Positions 21,641 through 34,134 of a DNA stretch of 64,000 nucleotides are shown here, piece by piece. Numbering within the stretch: position 1 is the first letter of the stretch; the number at the start of each line of letters is the position of its first letter. This stretch comes from Neoceratodus forsteri (lineage: Eukaryota; Chordata; Ceratodontiformes; Ceratodontidae). Both the position numbers and the translations under genes were made by a program. The DNA lies in NCBI GenBank assembly GCA_016271365.2, contig CM028131.1:171310501-171374500 (forward strand), written 5' to 3'. The notes beneath the pieces were generated by a model. That model had not been told where the DNA came from. It saw only the letters and a program-made list of their open reading frames with translations, and ran no database searches.

Positions 21641-23060
21641 TGGGGACACCCCAGCAGGGATGTATCACTTCCATAGTGGGTAAACCTATGGAAGCAATCT
21701 TGAAAAAGAGACTGGTAATCTTCCTGGAGGTCAGTGGGCTCCAGAATGGGCAGCAGCATGGACTCATCGCTGGGAGATCATGTCAGACCAACCTATTGGA
21801 ATGCTATGACTGGGTAACAAGGGAGTTGGACAGGGGCCATGCGGTGGATGTCCTGTATTTGAATTTCAGAAAGGCCTTTGATTCAGTTCCTCATGGGCAG
21901 CTGCGGTGAAGCTGAAGTACATAGTGGTGGGGGCTAAGATTGCTAACTGGATCATGAACTGGCTGCAAGGTAGACAGCAATGGGTGGTTGTGGGGGGGGG
22001 CTCTCATTTTCTAGGCCAGTGACCAGCAGTGTGCCACAGGGCTCTGTACTGGGGCCAGTGTTTGTCCTGTTCAAATCAGATATCGCAAATGGGGTTGGGA
22101 GCAGGATAAGTTTGTTCATGGACACACCAAGATGGGGACAGTTGTGGATGACATGGAGGGGTGGCAGGAACTACAGGGTGACCTAACCAGACTAGAGGAG
22201 TGGTTGGCAAGGTGGCAGTTGTGTTTTAATGTGAAGAAGTGCAAAGTTATGCACTTTGGGGCAAAGAACCCGAAGGGGGAGTATTGGTTGGGTGGGGGTG
22301 CTGCTGGGTGTTACTGGTTACTGAGGAAGAGAAGGACCTAGGGGTGTCAGTGACAGGAAGCATGAACAACTCTGTTTAGTGCAGGAGTGCTGCAGCTAAG
22401 ACCAACAAGATGCTGGGGTGCACTGTGCAGGGGTTCTCATCTAGACACATGGATGTGATCCTGCCCCTGTACAGGTTCTTGGTAGGCCACATTTGGAGTA
22501 CTGCATGCAGTACTGGCATCCATACCTGAAGGATATCAGGCTGCGTTAGGCAGTTCAGCTTAGGGCAACAAAAATGATACAGGGAATGGAAGGCAGAACC
22601 TATGAAGACAAGCTGAGTCAATTGAGTTTGTACACCCTGGAGGAGATAAGGGGTTGGGGAGACATGATTGAAACTTTCAAATACTTAAGGGGGACTCAAT
22701 AAATCAGGCACAAATGGGTTGTTTAAGCTGAGGAAGGAAAGGGACATGAGAAGGCATGGACTAAGATTGGAGGGGGGCAGATTCAGGAGAGAGATGAGGA
22801 GACATTATTTCACTGAGATGGTGGTGTTGAAATGGAATGCTGCCAGAGGAGGTGGTGTCACGCAGGATGGAGGGCCATTTCAAAAGGGCATGGAACTGGG
22901 TAAGGAGGAGCTGGGTGCACATCACTAAGTAGTTTCAGGAGGTGGGAGGGGGGGACAGGGGGTGGAGCAGCTTCACTATAAAGGTGCTAGCTGTGCATCC
23001 GAGCAGACTTAATAGACCATAAGGCCTGTTTCTGCTGGCAAGGTTCACATGTTCGTATAA
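21640..23060 (+). mobile_element. CR1 of a second subfamily, inserted in CR1-2
   Basis: Plus-strand RT pieces: VGKPMEAILKKRLVIFLEVSG near 21680, QHGLIAGRSCQTNLLE near 21750, a DFSKAF-like NFRKAFDSVPH near 21865, SSVPQGSVLGPVFVLF near 22030 and NVKKCKVMHFG near 22230. The C-terminus and 3' UTR run to about 23058 (AAGGCCTGTTTCTGCTGGCAAG). It is 5' truncated with several frameshifts. Sequence differs clearly from CR1-1 and CR1-4, so it is another subfamily. Confidence 0.8.
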
Positions 23061-23218
23061 GCCAGGCCACCAATGGGAAAGGTTGGTAGAGCTTTGGGGG
23101 AAGCCAAGACAGGCGTGGCATCAGGGGTTAGGTCCAATGGGCAGAGGGAAAGCCAGCATGCAAGATCCCAAAGAAGTGGGGCTGCAGGGGGCCCAGAGAT
23201 GCAAAAAAAGAAAAAAAA
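23061..23218. other. Right flank of the insertion in CR1-2, ending in an A-rich tail
   Basis: G-rich sequence ending AAAAAAAGAAAAAAAAG at 23203-23219, right before CR1-2 resumes. It could be the poly(A) end of the interrupting retroposon. Confidence 0.4.
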
Positions 23219-23410
23219 GTCTGGTCCCAGTACTAAGCCCTGCAGTACCCCTGTTGCCCCCCGAGTGAGTGCAGTTTACCACCACCCTCTGTCATCTAGC
23301 CATCAAGCAATTTTGTGCCCAGTTTACTGTCTTAGGACCCATCCCTAAACTGCCCAGTTTCCTTATGAGCATCCTATGTGGTATGGTATCATGTGAAACC
23401 AACCATGTGA
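23219..23410 (-). mobile_element. CR1-2, second segment
   Basis: Sequence resumes at GGTCCCAGTACTAAGCCCTG, the direct continuation of the block lost at 21296 (compare CR1-4 at 35020-35040), and continues through the CR1 palm region to about 23410. Confidence 0.75.
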
Positions 23411-24107
23411 TGTATTAATTGTATTGTTCTTGTGACAAATACATTGGATGGACCAGCAGCCCTTAAGAAGAAGAATTTCAGAACAATAAAACCTGATTAC
23501 CAGAAGGGATTTGAACTCCTCTGTTGCATGTTACTTCATGCATGGTGGACACAATGCATCAGTTATAATGTCCTAGGGTATTTAAAAGGCACATCAACCT
23601 GCAAAAGGAGGAAACTGAGACCTACAGCTATTCAAAAGGATGTTTCACAAGTGTGGAATACTGCAAGATAAAGGTGTTATAAATGATGAAGAAGACTCTG
23701 TGGTGTTTTGGAAGCAATAATGGACCCTTATCCCATTCCTTCATTGCTACAGTTATTATTTTGCATAGTAACTGTTTTAAATAACCCTCCTTTATCCTTC
23801 CTGTTTTTCTTCCATGTCCTTAAGCTTCCTTACCCTCTCTGCATACTCCTACCTCCACACATCAAACTCACAGCATAGCATATTTATCTTGTATATGCTT
23901 TTTGAGACCCTTATCCTCTAATATAGTTTGCCTCCATATGTTTTCCTGAAGGTTTTCTTAAATTATTAATATCAGTACTGCGCCTTCTCTTCCATACATA
24001 TCCCCTTCCTCTTTTCATCTCACCATTATTTAGATTCTGCTGATATTAGTGACTCATCTACTGTAGAATGCTGTGTAAAGCCGACTACCTTTTATATCAC
24101 TGACAGT
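23411..24107. other. No recognisable feature
   Basis: Non-coding sequence with no motif or repeat edge that I recognise. Confidence 0.4.
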
Positions 24108-24535
24108 GTCAGTGGCTCAGTAGGTAGCACACTCGCCTCTGAGGCCGAGAGATCAGAGGGCTGTGGGTTCAGTTCCCACATCTGGCACTTGGGTTAATAT
24201 CCCAGTACTGACACTGTAATGCAGCATGAGAGGGGTGCTGCACTTCTGAGGTGCTGTCTTTCGGATGAGACGTTAAACCGAGGTCCCATCTGCCTGGATT
24301 GGTGGTAGTTCAGGTGGATGTTAAAGATCCCATGGCACTTATCGAAAAGAGTAAGGGAATTTCCCCGGTGTCCTGGCCAAATTTCCCTCATTCACTAAAA
24401 ATACCACCAACAGCTTAATCTGGTTCAAGGTCAGTTAGCATTCATCTGTATCCCCCTTCCCCAGGTCGTGCCTGAAAATAGGCAGAATTTGTCTAGTGCA
24501 CTTACCCAGTCAACAAAAACGAAATAAATAAATAT
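24108..24535 (+). mobile_element. tRNA-derived SINE with conserved central domain and L2-type tail
   Basis: The head is tRNA-like: an A box in GTGGCTCAGTAGGTAGCAC (24112) and a B box in GTGGGTTCAGTTCCC (24164), about 45 bases apart. The middle carries a block widely conserved among vertebrate SINEs (TCTTTCGGATGAGACGTTAA, then CATGGCAC and the CCCCGGTGTCCTGGCC part). The tail, TCGTGCCTGAAAATAGGC through GTGCACTTACC and AAATAAATAAAT, matches the 3' end of the LINE at 49820-49890 (TCATGCCTGAAAATGG, GTGCACCTACCTGG, AAATAAATA). This points to an L2-like LINE as its mobilising partner. The exact SINE family name is not certain. Confidence 0.85.
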
Positions 24536-25149
24536 CAATTTACTTTCATAAGACATCATAATAGTCAAGATTCATGTATACCCCCTGTCATACATACAAG
24601 TCACATCGTTTACCAGTGGCAATCTTTTTAAAACCATTTCACTCCTTTTTTGGTAGGGACGAAATAGAGCAGCCCAATCCAGAGCCATTTCCTTTATGAG
24701 TTCTTGCTTACAATCTGCATAGTTGAGCAATACCCTTCCTTATCATTCCTTAAATCACTGTATAAGGCTGTCAAACATTTCAAGCCTCGTCCCCAAATGA
24801 GTGTGGAGGTCAGCAGCTCTCAGAAGGATGTTACAAATCAAAAATGGTAATTGCATGTTGTTGTTTTTTAACTTATTTTCCTGTATTGTGTTTAAACACA
24901 TTAAATATCTCAGATTTAAGTAGGTTACAAAACTGCAGACATACTTTTGAAAAAGCTTTACTGTTTGCAACATAATATAAGAGCAGTGTTGCAGTAGCTG
25001 TAGTGAACTGCAAAAACCCTGCCTATGGACTATGTCAGCTCATTGAAAATGATCACAGACTACTTTTAAAGTCCTCTTCAATTTAAATTAAGCACAAGAC
25101 TAAATCAAAGTACCAGTCATATTAGGCAGTGCCAGTGTTTCAGTGACAG

Positions 25150-25183
<34 letters not shown>

Positions 25184-26639
25184 ACACACACACACTCACA
25201 CTTTAAACATACATACATTGCAGCTTGTAGTGGCAGTGCTTTGCACCAGAGGGGCTAGATATTGTAATGTGCCACGGTGCCTCCTAATCCTTGAAGGATT
25301 TCTTGATACTGAATGGGCAGGGACAGCTGCTTGCCACAGGGATCCTTTTTCAATGTTGCCACCAGCTGTAGTTACTCCCCTGTCCAACAGTCACCCAAAC
25401 TGCCCCCCCCAAACAAGAAAAATAGAAAATGTGTGACCTAGTCTCAACTGTCAGTACATTTTTCTGGTTGGTAAAACTGCAAATAAAAAGTTATACTAGC
25501 AGAAGGCGTGATAGTGAAATAGAGTCGAAGTATCATGGTAAGCAGCTGTGAGTGAGATGAAGATGATCTTGCCAGGGACTCCCAGATATGTGTGTTGGAC
25601 ATGCATACTGGTGTCCTACTGTACAACTGTATAGGAAAAAGTTCCAGTCAGTTTTATAGTCCACCGACTGTGCAACTACACAGACCCCACAACTGATGCA
25701 CAGTTGACTCACAAGAAATGTAAATAAACTTGACAAACTTAGCATAAAGTACAGTACTGAAGGTACTGACAAGCCCAAAGAAAGAAATGTGTGTTACTGT
25801 ATAACATCTTAAATTCATACCCCTTATATTTTAGCACTCCAAGCTCACCAGACATATTCACTTCATCTTATTTTCACTGGTGGAACACTGGTGCTGCTAT
25901 TGTATAGTGCTCCACCTAACATTCAAGCTAATATGAAACCCGTGAATATAGTGAAAATAAAAAAAACAGTGAATATTAGTCCTTATACAGTATATAAATA
26001 AAATATTTCTGACATGCTTTGTAATATTAGTAAATGGTGTTTGGGAGATGTCTCTTACCTAATCAAGAGTGCCTCCTCTTAATTTATTTATAGATAATCT
26101 GTTTATTGAAAAATGTCACACACACAATACATGCAACTGATATTATGCATTTTGACAGCGGTAATGAGAACCAGCAAATAGCAGACAATTTTAAGGAGGG
26201 TTAAGATACAGATAACACAAAAAAAGCTATACTGTGAACAGCATACAAGTAGGGTCATTAGCAAGCTGTGTTTATATTTACTAATATACCAGGGACAAAG
26301 GGGAAATCTCTATGCCCAGGACAGCTGTAAGTTAATCTAATGACCAAAAGAACTGTTCACAAAATTAACTGATATTATCTGGAGCCTTCTGCTTGGTTGT
26401 GTCCTTAAAGTGTTCAAGTGTCAGAAGTTATATATCTATCTGAAAGAATTAAGAACCAGCCCTTCTACAGAGTAGCAGGAGTATTTTGTTTTGTGCATTC
26501 AAGGATCCTTTAGGAATACTGTGTTTAGAGCTGGGTTGTATGGCTATCAGCCTATCCCTGCTCTACGGGTGGGTGCAGGAGCTGATCCAGCTGTGCTGTT
26601 GAACACTACATGTTACAGAAAAGGGGTCCAGTCAGAATA
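24536..26639. other. No recognisable feature apart from a (CA)n tract
   Basis: AT-rich, non-coding. The left part of the L1-type relic's 3' UTR may lie in 26100-26639 but cannot be delimited. Confidence 0.4.
25150..25200. repeat. (CA)n microsatellite
   Basis: An uninterrupted ACACAC run of about 30 bases, then a C insertion and more CA units. Confidence 0.95.
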
Positions 26640-27640
26640 ATACTCTGCCAGAGTGCTGCTGCTCAGATATGAGAGCCTTTCATATTTGGCCAGAAGTGAA
26701 AGGCTGGCAAGAAGTTCAACAAGAGTGGGTACCTCCATGGAGTGCCACTTTCTCACCAGCAGGTGTTTGGCTTCTAAAGCCACCCTTAAGACTCACTTTA
26801 CTAATTTTGCAATAAGGTGCACAGCCTCTTTGTGTGATCCTAGGATTAACAACTCGAGCGACAAAGATACATAGTCTGCCAGCACTTGGGTGAGATGCTG
26901 CGTGCTGTGCTGCCAGAAATCATAATATACAGCATGTCTCCATGAGGGAACTCGCACCTCCGACAGTTCACACTGGGGGATCAGATGAGCTGCATGTAGC
27001 ATTGCAGGTGTCAGATACCAGAGATGTAATATTTTATTCTGTATAAGCCTATCTTTGGGAATCCTCATGACATGTGGGCTAACTTCCAGCAGGCTCTCCA
27101 ATCTATCATTGTTTTGGGGCACTGCATGTCTGGTTAGGGATACAATCCCATATGTACTGGTATATCAGACCAGCTCTTCCTTTGTTGTTTTTAAGCCACA
27201 TTAACAGTGGATGTTGAGGGACAATTTTGTTTATTTGCTTCCGCTGCTGTAAATATAGATCAGTGGCACTCCTAATTTGCAGGAAACACCATATATCCCT
27301 TTTGTTGGAGCTGGTATCTATCTCAGAGCTCTTGAAAGGAGCCCATGTTCATGTTTCCTGAGATGGGCAGGCCCCCAACTGTGTGGATCCCTTTGCTCTG
27401 CCACATGCTCCAGATCACTGGGTTCTCCCTAATTTTGATATTGGGGTTGCCGAATAGAGGGGCAGCAACCGGATTTGCTTATGCAGACCCAGGTTACATT
27501 GTACATGTTTCCAAAGAGTCAGTGATGGTCCAATTGTGGGGTGGAAAGTTGGGAGTCTTGACCTGGATTAATATAAACAAGATGCCGGTGAACCTCCACT
27601 TATCTGTGAGGTTTTGATATTCAGCCATGGCGAGGGGTGT
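26640..27640 (-). pseudogene. Tx1/L1-type LINE ORF2 C-terminal relic
   Basis: The minus strand reads, with frame changes, like the region downstream of the RT in L1/Tx1 ORF2. PLFGNPNIKIRENPVIWSMW and KGIHTVGGL (about 27350-27470) match the hydrophilic PLW-NP-I and KGI-TI-DL blocks of L1. At 26793-27122 comes LIQNKILHLWYLTPAMLHA, equal to the KI-HRWYLTP-RLH block, then a region where L1s show a Cys/His motif (CW-GCG---HIWW); here those Cys are not kept. No RT catalytic core is present. The match is by motif order only. Confidence 0.7.
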
Positions 27641-28214
27641 GGGGGGGGGTTATCAGGAGAATGCAGCCATTTAAGAGTTTGAGCTATGTGAAAGGCTCAT
27701 TAATATGCCTGGAACCATCGGAGTCCCCTGCTTCCTCTTTTTCAGTGCATGCAGAGTTTTGCTTGACTGTATCTGAGTCCTCTTGACTTCTCAGTTTGAG
27801 AACCGAAAAGTAATGCTGAGTGCTTCTGTAAATTTAAGAGGTTACAGTGGGATGTTAATTATCCAGGGGACCTCACTAGTGCCCCAGTTACTTTATATTA
27901 AGTCTCTCTTTTCTTCCAACAGAAATTCAGTTCCAAAGGGAAATGTGATCACTTTGGAATAAGCGAGGAAAAAAGAATGCAAAGTTAGATAACTTATTCA
28001 CCTGAAGAGCAGGATCATGTTTTCTGATCACCTCAGTGCCTGGATTTCATTTTGTGCCTGGGTTTTAGCCATTTTTATTAAGAACGCTCTTTTATTTATT
28101 TATTTATTTTTAAACAAAGCATTTTAAATTTACAGTCACTCTAGCGGAACATTTAACCTCTCAGCAAACACACACTAGAGGTAAAAAATCCAAATATTCA
28201 GACATGACTGTTTG
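27641..28214. other. No recognisable feature; (TTTA)n at 28091-28112
   Basis: Non-coding sequence with a short TTTA tandem near 28091-28112 and no other recognisable element. Confidence 0.5.
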
Positions 28215-31200
28215 AGTCACACAAAATAGCACACAGTCATTAGGGAGGCACTGGAGGTAATCCACCATATTCCCTCATGGGGTAGGAAACAGGATGGGGA
28301 ATCACACCTGGTGTTCCACTTGGAGACAAATGACTTGGATGGAAATAGTCTCCTGGAGGTACAGGCAAGATTTAAAGCTCTGGCTAGGTTTTGCAGTGGT
28401 CTATGCTTCAAATCTCTAGACTTTTTGGAGGTTTTGCCATTGCCCGGAGCTAGTACAGAGAGAAAACAAAGGATAAAGGAGTTCAGTAGTTGGCTGGTGA
28501 CATGGTATCAGCAGATGGGGTATGGGCTGGTAGGGGACTGAGGGGCAATGTGGATGATGAGAGTTTCTTTGCCTCTTACAGGCTGCACCTTAACAGAGAA
28601 GGTGCAGCTGTACTGAAATGTAGGCTGGGGGAGTTCTTTGAAAAAGCATATAAATTAAACTAAACAAGGGAGGGGTTGGGAATAAAACCACACCTAACTA
28701 TGGCTGAGAGGGGGGGCCCCAGCCCCCCCCCATGGAAGGGATAAAGGGATTGGTTCTGGCGTGTTCTTGGGGAGGGGAGACGGAGGAGGACCATGGTGGA
28801 TGGGTTTAGAGGAAAACGCTGGGAGCTTAGCAAAGAAGATGGAGGAACTGGTAGCTATCATTGTGCACAAAAGACTGGACATAATTGTGATCACAGAAAC
28901 ATGGTGGACAGAATATCACATGTGGGAGATGGCTATCCCAAGCTACAGATTGTCCAGGAAGGACAGGAGAGACAAGAGGGGGGGTGGCCTTATACACTGG
29001 GAAGGACATAAAGGTTATGGAGAGGCAGGAGAGGGACAGGGAAACTGAACTCCTTTGGGTAACGCTTAGCAGAAGAACGGGGGAATCCTTCAGACTAGGG
29101 GTAGTTTACAGACCACCTATGCAAAGGGAAGAACAGGACAGGTTGTTGTCATAGGCAATCACGAGGATGACTCTCAAGGGGGAAATACTTCTGGTGGGGG
29201 TCGTAAACCTCCCAGACATAGACTGGACCATCCCAGATGCAGTTTCAGCCAGAAGCAGGGGGATTCTGGAGGCACTGCAGGGGGTGTTCCTACAGCAGTT
29301 GTTCAAAAAACCATCTAGGGGAAACAACCTGCTGGACATGGTTTTAACAAATGGGGAGAGCGTGGAGGAGGTGGTTGTCAGGGAGAAGCTGGAAAACAGT
29401 GACCACAGGACTATCAGGTTCATGGTAAGAGCAGGGAGGGAGGTGCGCTGAACAAACACAACCATGTTGGACTTCAGGTGCGCAGACTTTGACATGATGA
29501 GAAAGATAGTGATGGAGGAGATGGAGGTCATGGAAAACAAAAGATGTGGAAGAGTTATGGGAGCTATTAAAGACCAGGTAGGGGAGGCCACGCAAATGGG
29601 TATTAGGAGGGTTAGGAAGGGTACAAGACACAGGAGACCACTTTGGTTCACTAGGGAGGTGGCGAGATTGGTCAGGAAAGGTGGAGTGCCTTCAGGGAAT
29701 ACAAGAGAACACAGAAGGACGAGGACGGAGAGGCTTATAAGGAAATGAGGAGGCTAGCAGGGAAGATAATAAGAAGGGCAAAGGCCAACAATAAGAAAAG
29801 AATAGCAAAACGGCCCAAGAGAGGAGACAAAATATTCTTTAGATGTGTGGGAGAAAGGAGGAAGACTGGACAGGGGGTTGCAAGACTGTGGGGAAATGGA
29901 GGGAAGCCATTGGAAGAGGATGGAGATAAAGCAAAAGAACTAAATAAGTACTTTTGCTCAGTATTTATGAAAGAGGGGGAAGGCAGGGGGCCCAAGCTAA
30001 GGAAGAGGGAAGGGGGCACAGGGGAGGACACAAGTCCTTTCAGTGCAGAGACAGTAAGGGAGGAACTAGGCAGGTTGAAGGTGGACAAGGCCATGGAATC
30101 AGATGGGCTGCATCCGAGGGTGATCCGGAAACTGAGAGAGAGTTGACTGCCCCACTGGTGAGGCTATTCAACCTGTCTCTGGATTCAGGGAAGGTGCCAA
30201 AGGACTGGAGGAAGGCAACCGTGGTACTGATACACAAGGGGAAAAGAAGGGAACTGAGGGAAAACTACTGCCTAGTCAGCCTCACCTCGGTAGTGGCTAA
30301 GGTCATGGAGGCACTCATTATGGAAAGGGTGACTGACTATCTGGAGGGAAATGGGTTAAAGGATGACAGACAGCATGGGTCCTCAAAAGGGAAGTCATGC
30401 CAATCCAGTTTGAGTTCTTTGACTGGATGATGCAGGTGATCGACCGATGGGGGAGCAGTGGACATGGCCTATCTGGATTTCAGTAAGGCCTTCGACACCT
30501 TACCACCAGAGAAGGCTAGTCAACAAGCTGTAAAGTGTGGGGGTGGGGGACAAAATAGCTAGATGGGTAGAAAACTGTTTGGCAGACAGAAGCCAGAGGG
30601 TGGTAGTGAATGGGGCGCACTCCAGAACAGTGCGAGTGACAAGTGGGGTCCACCAGGGGTCAGTGCTGGGACCGCTCCTTTTCAGTATCTACATCAGCAA
30701 TATAGTGAATGGGCTGAAGGGTCGGGTAACCCTTTTTGCAGAATATATGAAAATCTGCAATACGGTAGACTCCACAGGGGGTGTTGAGGACATGAGGCAG
30801 GACCTGAGGGCACTGGAAGGGTGGGCAGAGTCCTGGTAACTAAAATTCAGTATCAAAAAGTGTGCAGTCATGCACCTGGGGCACAGGAACCTGAATGCAG
30901 GGTACACACTTGGGGGAGGGGAAGTCAGGGTTATGGAGCAGGAGAGGGATCTGGGGATAATAGTGTCTACTGACCTCAAGGTGGGAAATCAGTATAGCAG
31001 GGCAGTGGGGAGAGCATATGGGATGCTGGTGTGTATAGGCTTGGGAATCACTAGCAGAAGGAGGGAGGTCCTGATGTCCCTATACCAAGCCATGGTAAGA
31101 CTGCATCTTGAGTGCGGAGTCCAACTCTGGAGGCCATATCTGTACAAAGACAAAGATATGATTGAAAGGGTTCAGAGAAGGGTGACCAAGATGATACAGC

Positions 31201-31650
31201 GGATGAAGGGCAAACTGTACAAACAGAGATGTAGAGAACTGAGGCGCTACACATTGGAGATTAGAAGGGAGAGAGGGAACATGACAGAGACCTTTAAATA
31301 TGTCCAAGAGATAAACAAAGCGTGCTCAGGGCATTTATTTCACAGGAAGGAAGGCACTAAGACAAGGGGGCATGGTTTGAGACTGCAGGGGGAAACTACA
31401 GAGGCAATCTGAGAGGACAGTTCTTCACTGAGAGGGTGGTGGAAGCATGGAACAGGCTTCTAGAGGAGTTGGTTGGGTCCAAGACAGTGTCGAGTTTCAA
31501 GAGAGCATGGGACAGGCACATGGGGTTACAAGGAGGTGAGATGGGTGCTTGCAAAGAGAGGAGGGAGGAATAGTGGGGGGGAAAGAGGCAGACTAGATTG
31601 GCCAAGAGGTCCTTTTCTGCCGGCAAGATTCTATGATTCTATGATGTTCA
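28215..31650 (+). mobile_element. CR1-3, long CR1 LINE
   Basis: The copy carries the end of ORF1, most of ORF2 and the 3' end. ORF1 esterase remains as FHLETNDLDGN at about 28312 (HLGTND in CR1-4, so the Gly is changed to Glu) and FLEVLPLPG near 28420. ORF2 endonuclease: HKRLDIIVITETWW near 28870 with the catalytic Glu, and LLDMVLTNGE near 29330. RT: DKAMESDGLHPRVI near 30085, DDRQHGSSKGKSCQSS near 30360, SGVHQGSVLGPLLFSIY near 30640, where the catalytic FADD has become FAEY near 30735. It ends with GATTCTATGATTCTATGATG at about 31630-31648, the CR1 octamer tail. Many frameshifts. It is a different subfamily from CR1-4. Confidence 0.9.
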
Positions 31651-33267
31651 TAAAGCAGTGTGTTCTGTCCAGTGTGTGAACTGTTTGTACAGATATCAGT
31701 TTGGATCTGAAGCACTACGGTTGCCTTTGATGAAGTCGCTCTCATTTCGCTTGCCACAATAAATGCATGTGATTTTCTTTCCAGCTTGATTTGTTTATAT
31801 GCACTATGAGTAATATAGGGTCATATACAGTATGTTCAGGTCAATGTTGAACTTTAATTACAGGCCTGGTTCATTTACAGTGGAACTAATTCTAGTTCAA
31901 ATTTATTCTATTTCTGCTAAAAGACAGCCTGTCATTTCATCAGCCTGGAAATGCCTGTTTAGTTTCTCTGCAAGCTTTTTCATATAATTTCTAGAATAAA
32001 TAGAGATATGCTTCTTTTTCCTAAGTTTGTTGAAAGGATACAATGTCATTTTGAATTTTGCTTTAAGACATCACATAGATAGCAGCACTGAATGTGCATC
32101 AATAAGTACTACACCTGTGTTATCCATTTTGGTAAATGAAACATTAGTGCATCGTAGCGTTAATTGTTACAAAATCAGTGTGTGTTAAAATTTATAAAAT
32201 GGCAAGAAAGAAACTAGAAATCTCATTGGCCAAGACAGATCAGCTGACCGTACATTAATTCTCTGTATACACACAGTCATCCTGGTCCTAAACCACATTA
32301 CACAATGAGCAGATCAGTCCTCCTACAACCAGAACTATCTTCCCTCAATCTCCCTACAACCAGGACTGATCTTCCACCACAAACATGACCGCTATCTTTA
32401 CACTGTAGAAACCTTCAACTGGGCCCTAAAATTAAAATTATCTTAAATATAAAATAAAACAAATTAATTCAATTTTTACCAGATTGTCACACTCTCCTTA
32501 CACACATAAACAAATTAGAAATATTAAGTGTTGTTTATAGTTTTTATTACAACTGTTTGTTTGCTAACAGTGAAAAATACCCCTTCTATCTTTACCTGTT
32601 CATCAGGGAAATCTCTTCTGCTTTCCCTGACAAGTGAGATAATTGAGTCTCTGGCTGTAAAACAGGCCTGTGTTGTCTGTGTGTACAGTATGTTAGTAGA
32701 GGAACATTCTGCTCGTAGAACTGAGCAGGATTTTGAATACCTGTATTCCATGGTAAACATTCCATTTCTTGAATGTGGGGAAACACAGAGGGAAAAAACA
32801 GAATGAAGAAAGTAAGCATTAATACTATATTAACAAAGAGAAAAGGTGGTAAATGACTCACCCTACTGTTTATCTTTTAGGACTGAGCGAGCAGTTCATC
32901 ATGCTGTCAGTGAGTGTGGCAGTTTTGAACCACGCTCATGCTTGCAGCACTGGGGAACTGAGAAGCATCTGTTATGGCTTCCTTTTAGTTTTGTCTACAG
33001 ACTGAGGAGAATGAAATAAAATAAGGGGGCTATGTGTCATACTTAGAATGAGAAAAACAGCATTTGTGAATTGTTGTGGCTAGCAGGGGAATATGAAGCT
33101 TAAGTGGGCAGGGAGGTACACACTGTATAACGCTGCTTTTAATCTAGCACCAATAGGCAGAAGGACTATTTTATGTTAAAAGCACAGGTTCACTTACATT
33201 TTTACTTATTTAAAAATGTGTTTAAAAATAGAAAAACTGCTTCTAAAGAGAAAGGGACATTTTATAA
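31651..33267. other. Non-coding; part resembles the dispersed repeat at 51.0-51.5 kb
   Basis: Near 32090-32195 the order TGCATCATAGG-like, ACATTAGTGC, ATTGTTACAAA and CAGTGTGTGTTAAAAT follows the repeat at 51165-51275, so this is probably a degenerate copy of that family. The rest of the interval has no feature I recognise. Confidence 0.4.
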
Positions 33268-33416
33268 GTGCAATAAGACACTCCGGGGTGGTGCATTACG
33301 GTGTGATAACCACACTCCTAGGGATGACCGGCACTCGGCCTTCAGCCTCGTGCCTAGCTACGCCCCTAGGAGTGTTGTTATCACACCGTAATGCACACCC
33401 CGTCATGTCTTATTGC
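33268..33416. mobile_element. Palindromic MITE-like element
   Basis: GCAATAAGACA at the left is followed by CGGGGTG-GTGCATTACGGTGTGATAACCACACTCCTAGGG, and the reverse complement of nearly all of it closes the element at the right (CCCCTAGGAGTGTTGTTATCACACCGTAATGCACACCCCG...TGTCTTATTGC). The arms are about 55 bases with a few mismatches around a 40-base centre. With no coding capacity, it is a foldback or MITE. It sits in front of a copy of the dispersed repeat (33420-33500). Family unknown. Confidence 0.75.
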
Positions 33417-33419
33417 TTG

Positions 33420-33520
33420 CATAATGAATTAGGACAAGGTTCAAACTATGTTTTGTTGACTCAGCTGAAAACTCGCTTATTGAATTCATTTCTTCACAAA
33501 ATTTTAGTTTTATACAGGTA
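33420..33520 (+). repeat. Dispersed repeat fragment (family of 51.0-51.96 kb)
   Basis: ATAATGAATTAGGACAAGGT then CAAACTATG and GACTCAGCTGAAA matches 51272-51320. It is a short fragment next to the palindromic element. Confidence 0.6.
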
Positions 33521-33792
33521 CATACTGTTAGGATACAAAATCTTATTTTCAGCTGTAGAACTATGCAAAACAGACATGCAAGGCAATACAAATGCTTAAA
33601 AACAACACTGTTTACAAAATATAGCATTACATCAAAAATTATTGGTTTCATGTACATGGTTTGATTAAATGATTCATTAAAGCTTTCTTGAAATCAAGTA
33701 TGGAATTCATAGCTCGAATATTGGGGAAAATAGGATTCCAGGTTTTTGCCACACGAGCCTGGAGGCTAATGTTTCCAAACCATGTATTAATC

Positions 33793-34037
33793 ATAGAATC
33801 ATAGAAATCTGATGACAGAAAAGGACCCTTCTGACCCATCAAGTCTGCCCCTTTAACCCCCCCCCATCTCTACTCGCCCTCTAATTCCAGAATCCTCCAC
33901 TTCTGCCCTCTGTCCAGCCCTTTGTATCTGTCCCATGCTCGCTTGAAACCTTCCACGGTTATAGCTCCCACCATCTACTCTGGCAGTCTGTTCCAGGGAT
34001 CCACCACCCTCTTTGTGAAGTAGCAGCCCCTCCCATT
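33793..34037 (-). mobile_element. Older CR1 3' fragment, left part
   Basis: The fragment begins with the tail AATCATAGAATCATAGAAAT at 33790 and reads on the minus strand through the CR1 C-terminus to CCATTGGT at 34037. CR1-4 starts immediately. The fragment at 38795-39020 may be its continuation, so CR1-4 would have inserted into it. Confidence 0.7.
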
Positions 34038-34134
34038 GGTCATAGAAACATAGAAACATAGACTGATAGCAGATAAGGAACGCTTGGCCCACCTAGTCTG
34101 CCCATTTCCCTTCCTAGAGGATAAGCTGCAGAAC

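Noticed and set aside
24108..24190. Functional tRNA gene
   Set aside because: A and B boxes are present but no clean cloverleaf or terminator; it continues into a SINE body and LINE-type tail.
25143..25436. 97-codon ORF starting in Thr-His repeats
   Set aside because: It is translation of the (CA)n microsatellite and flank.
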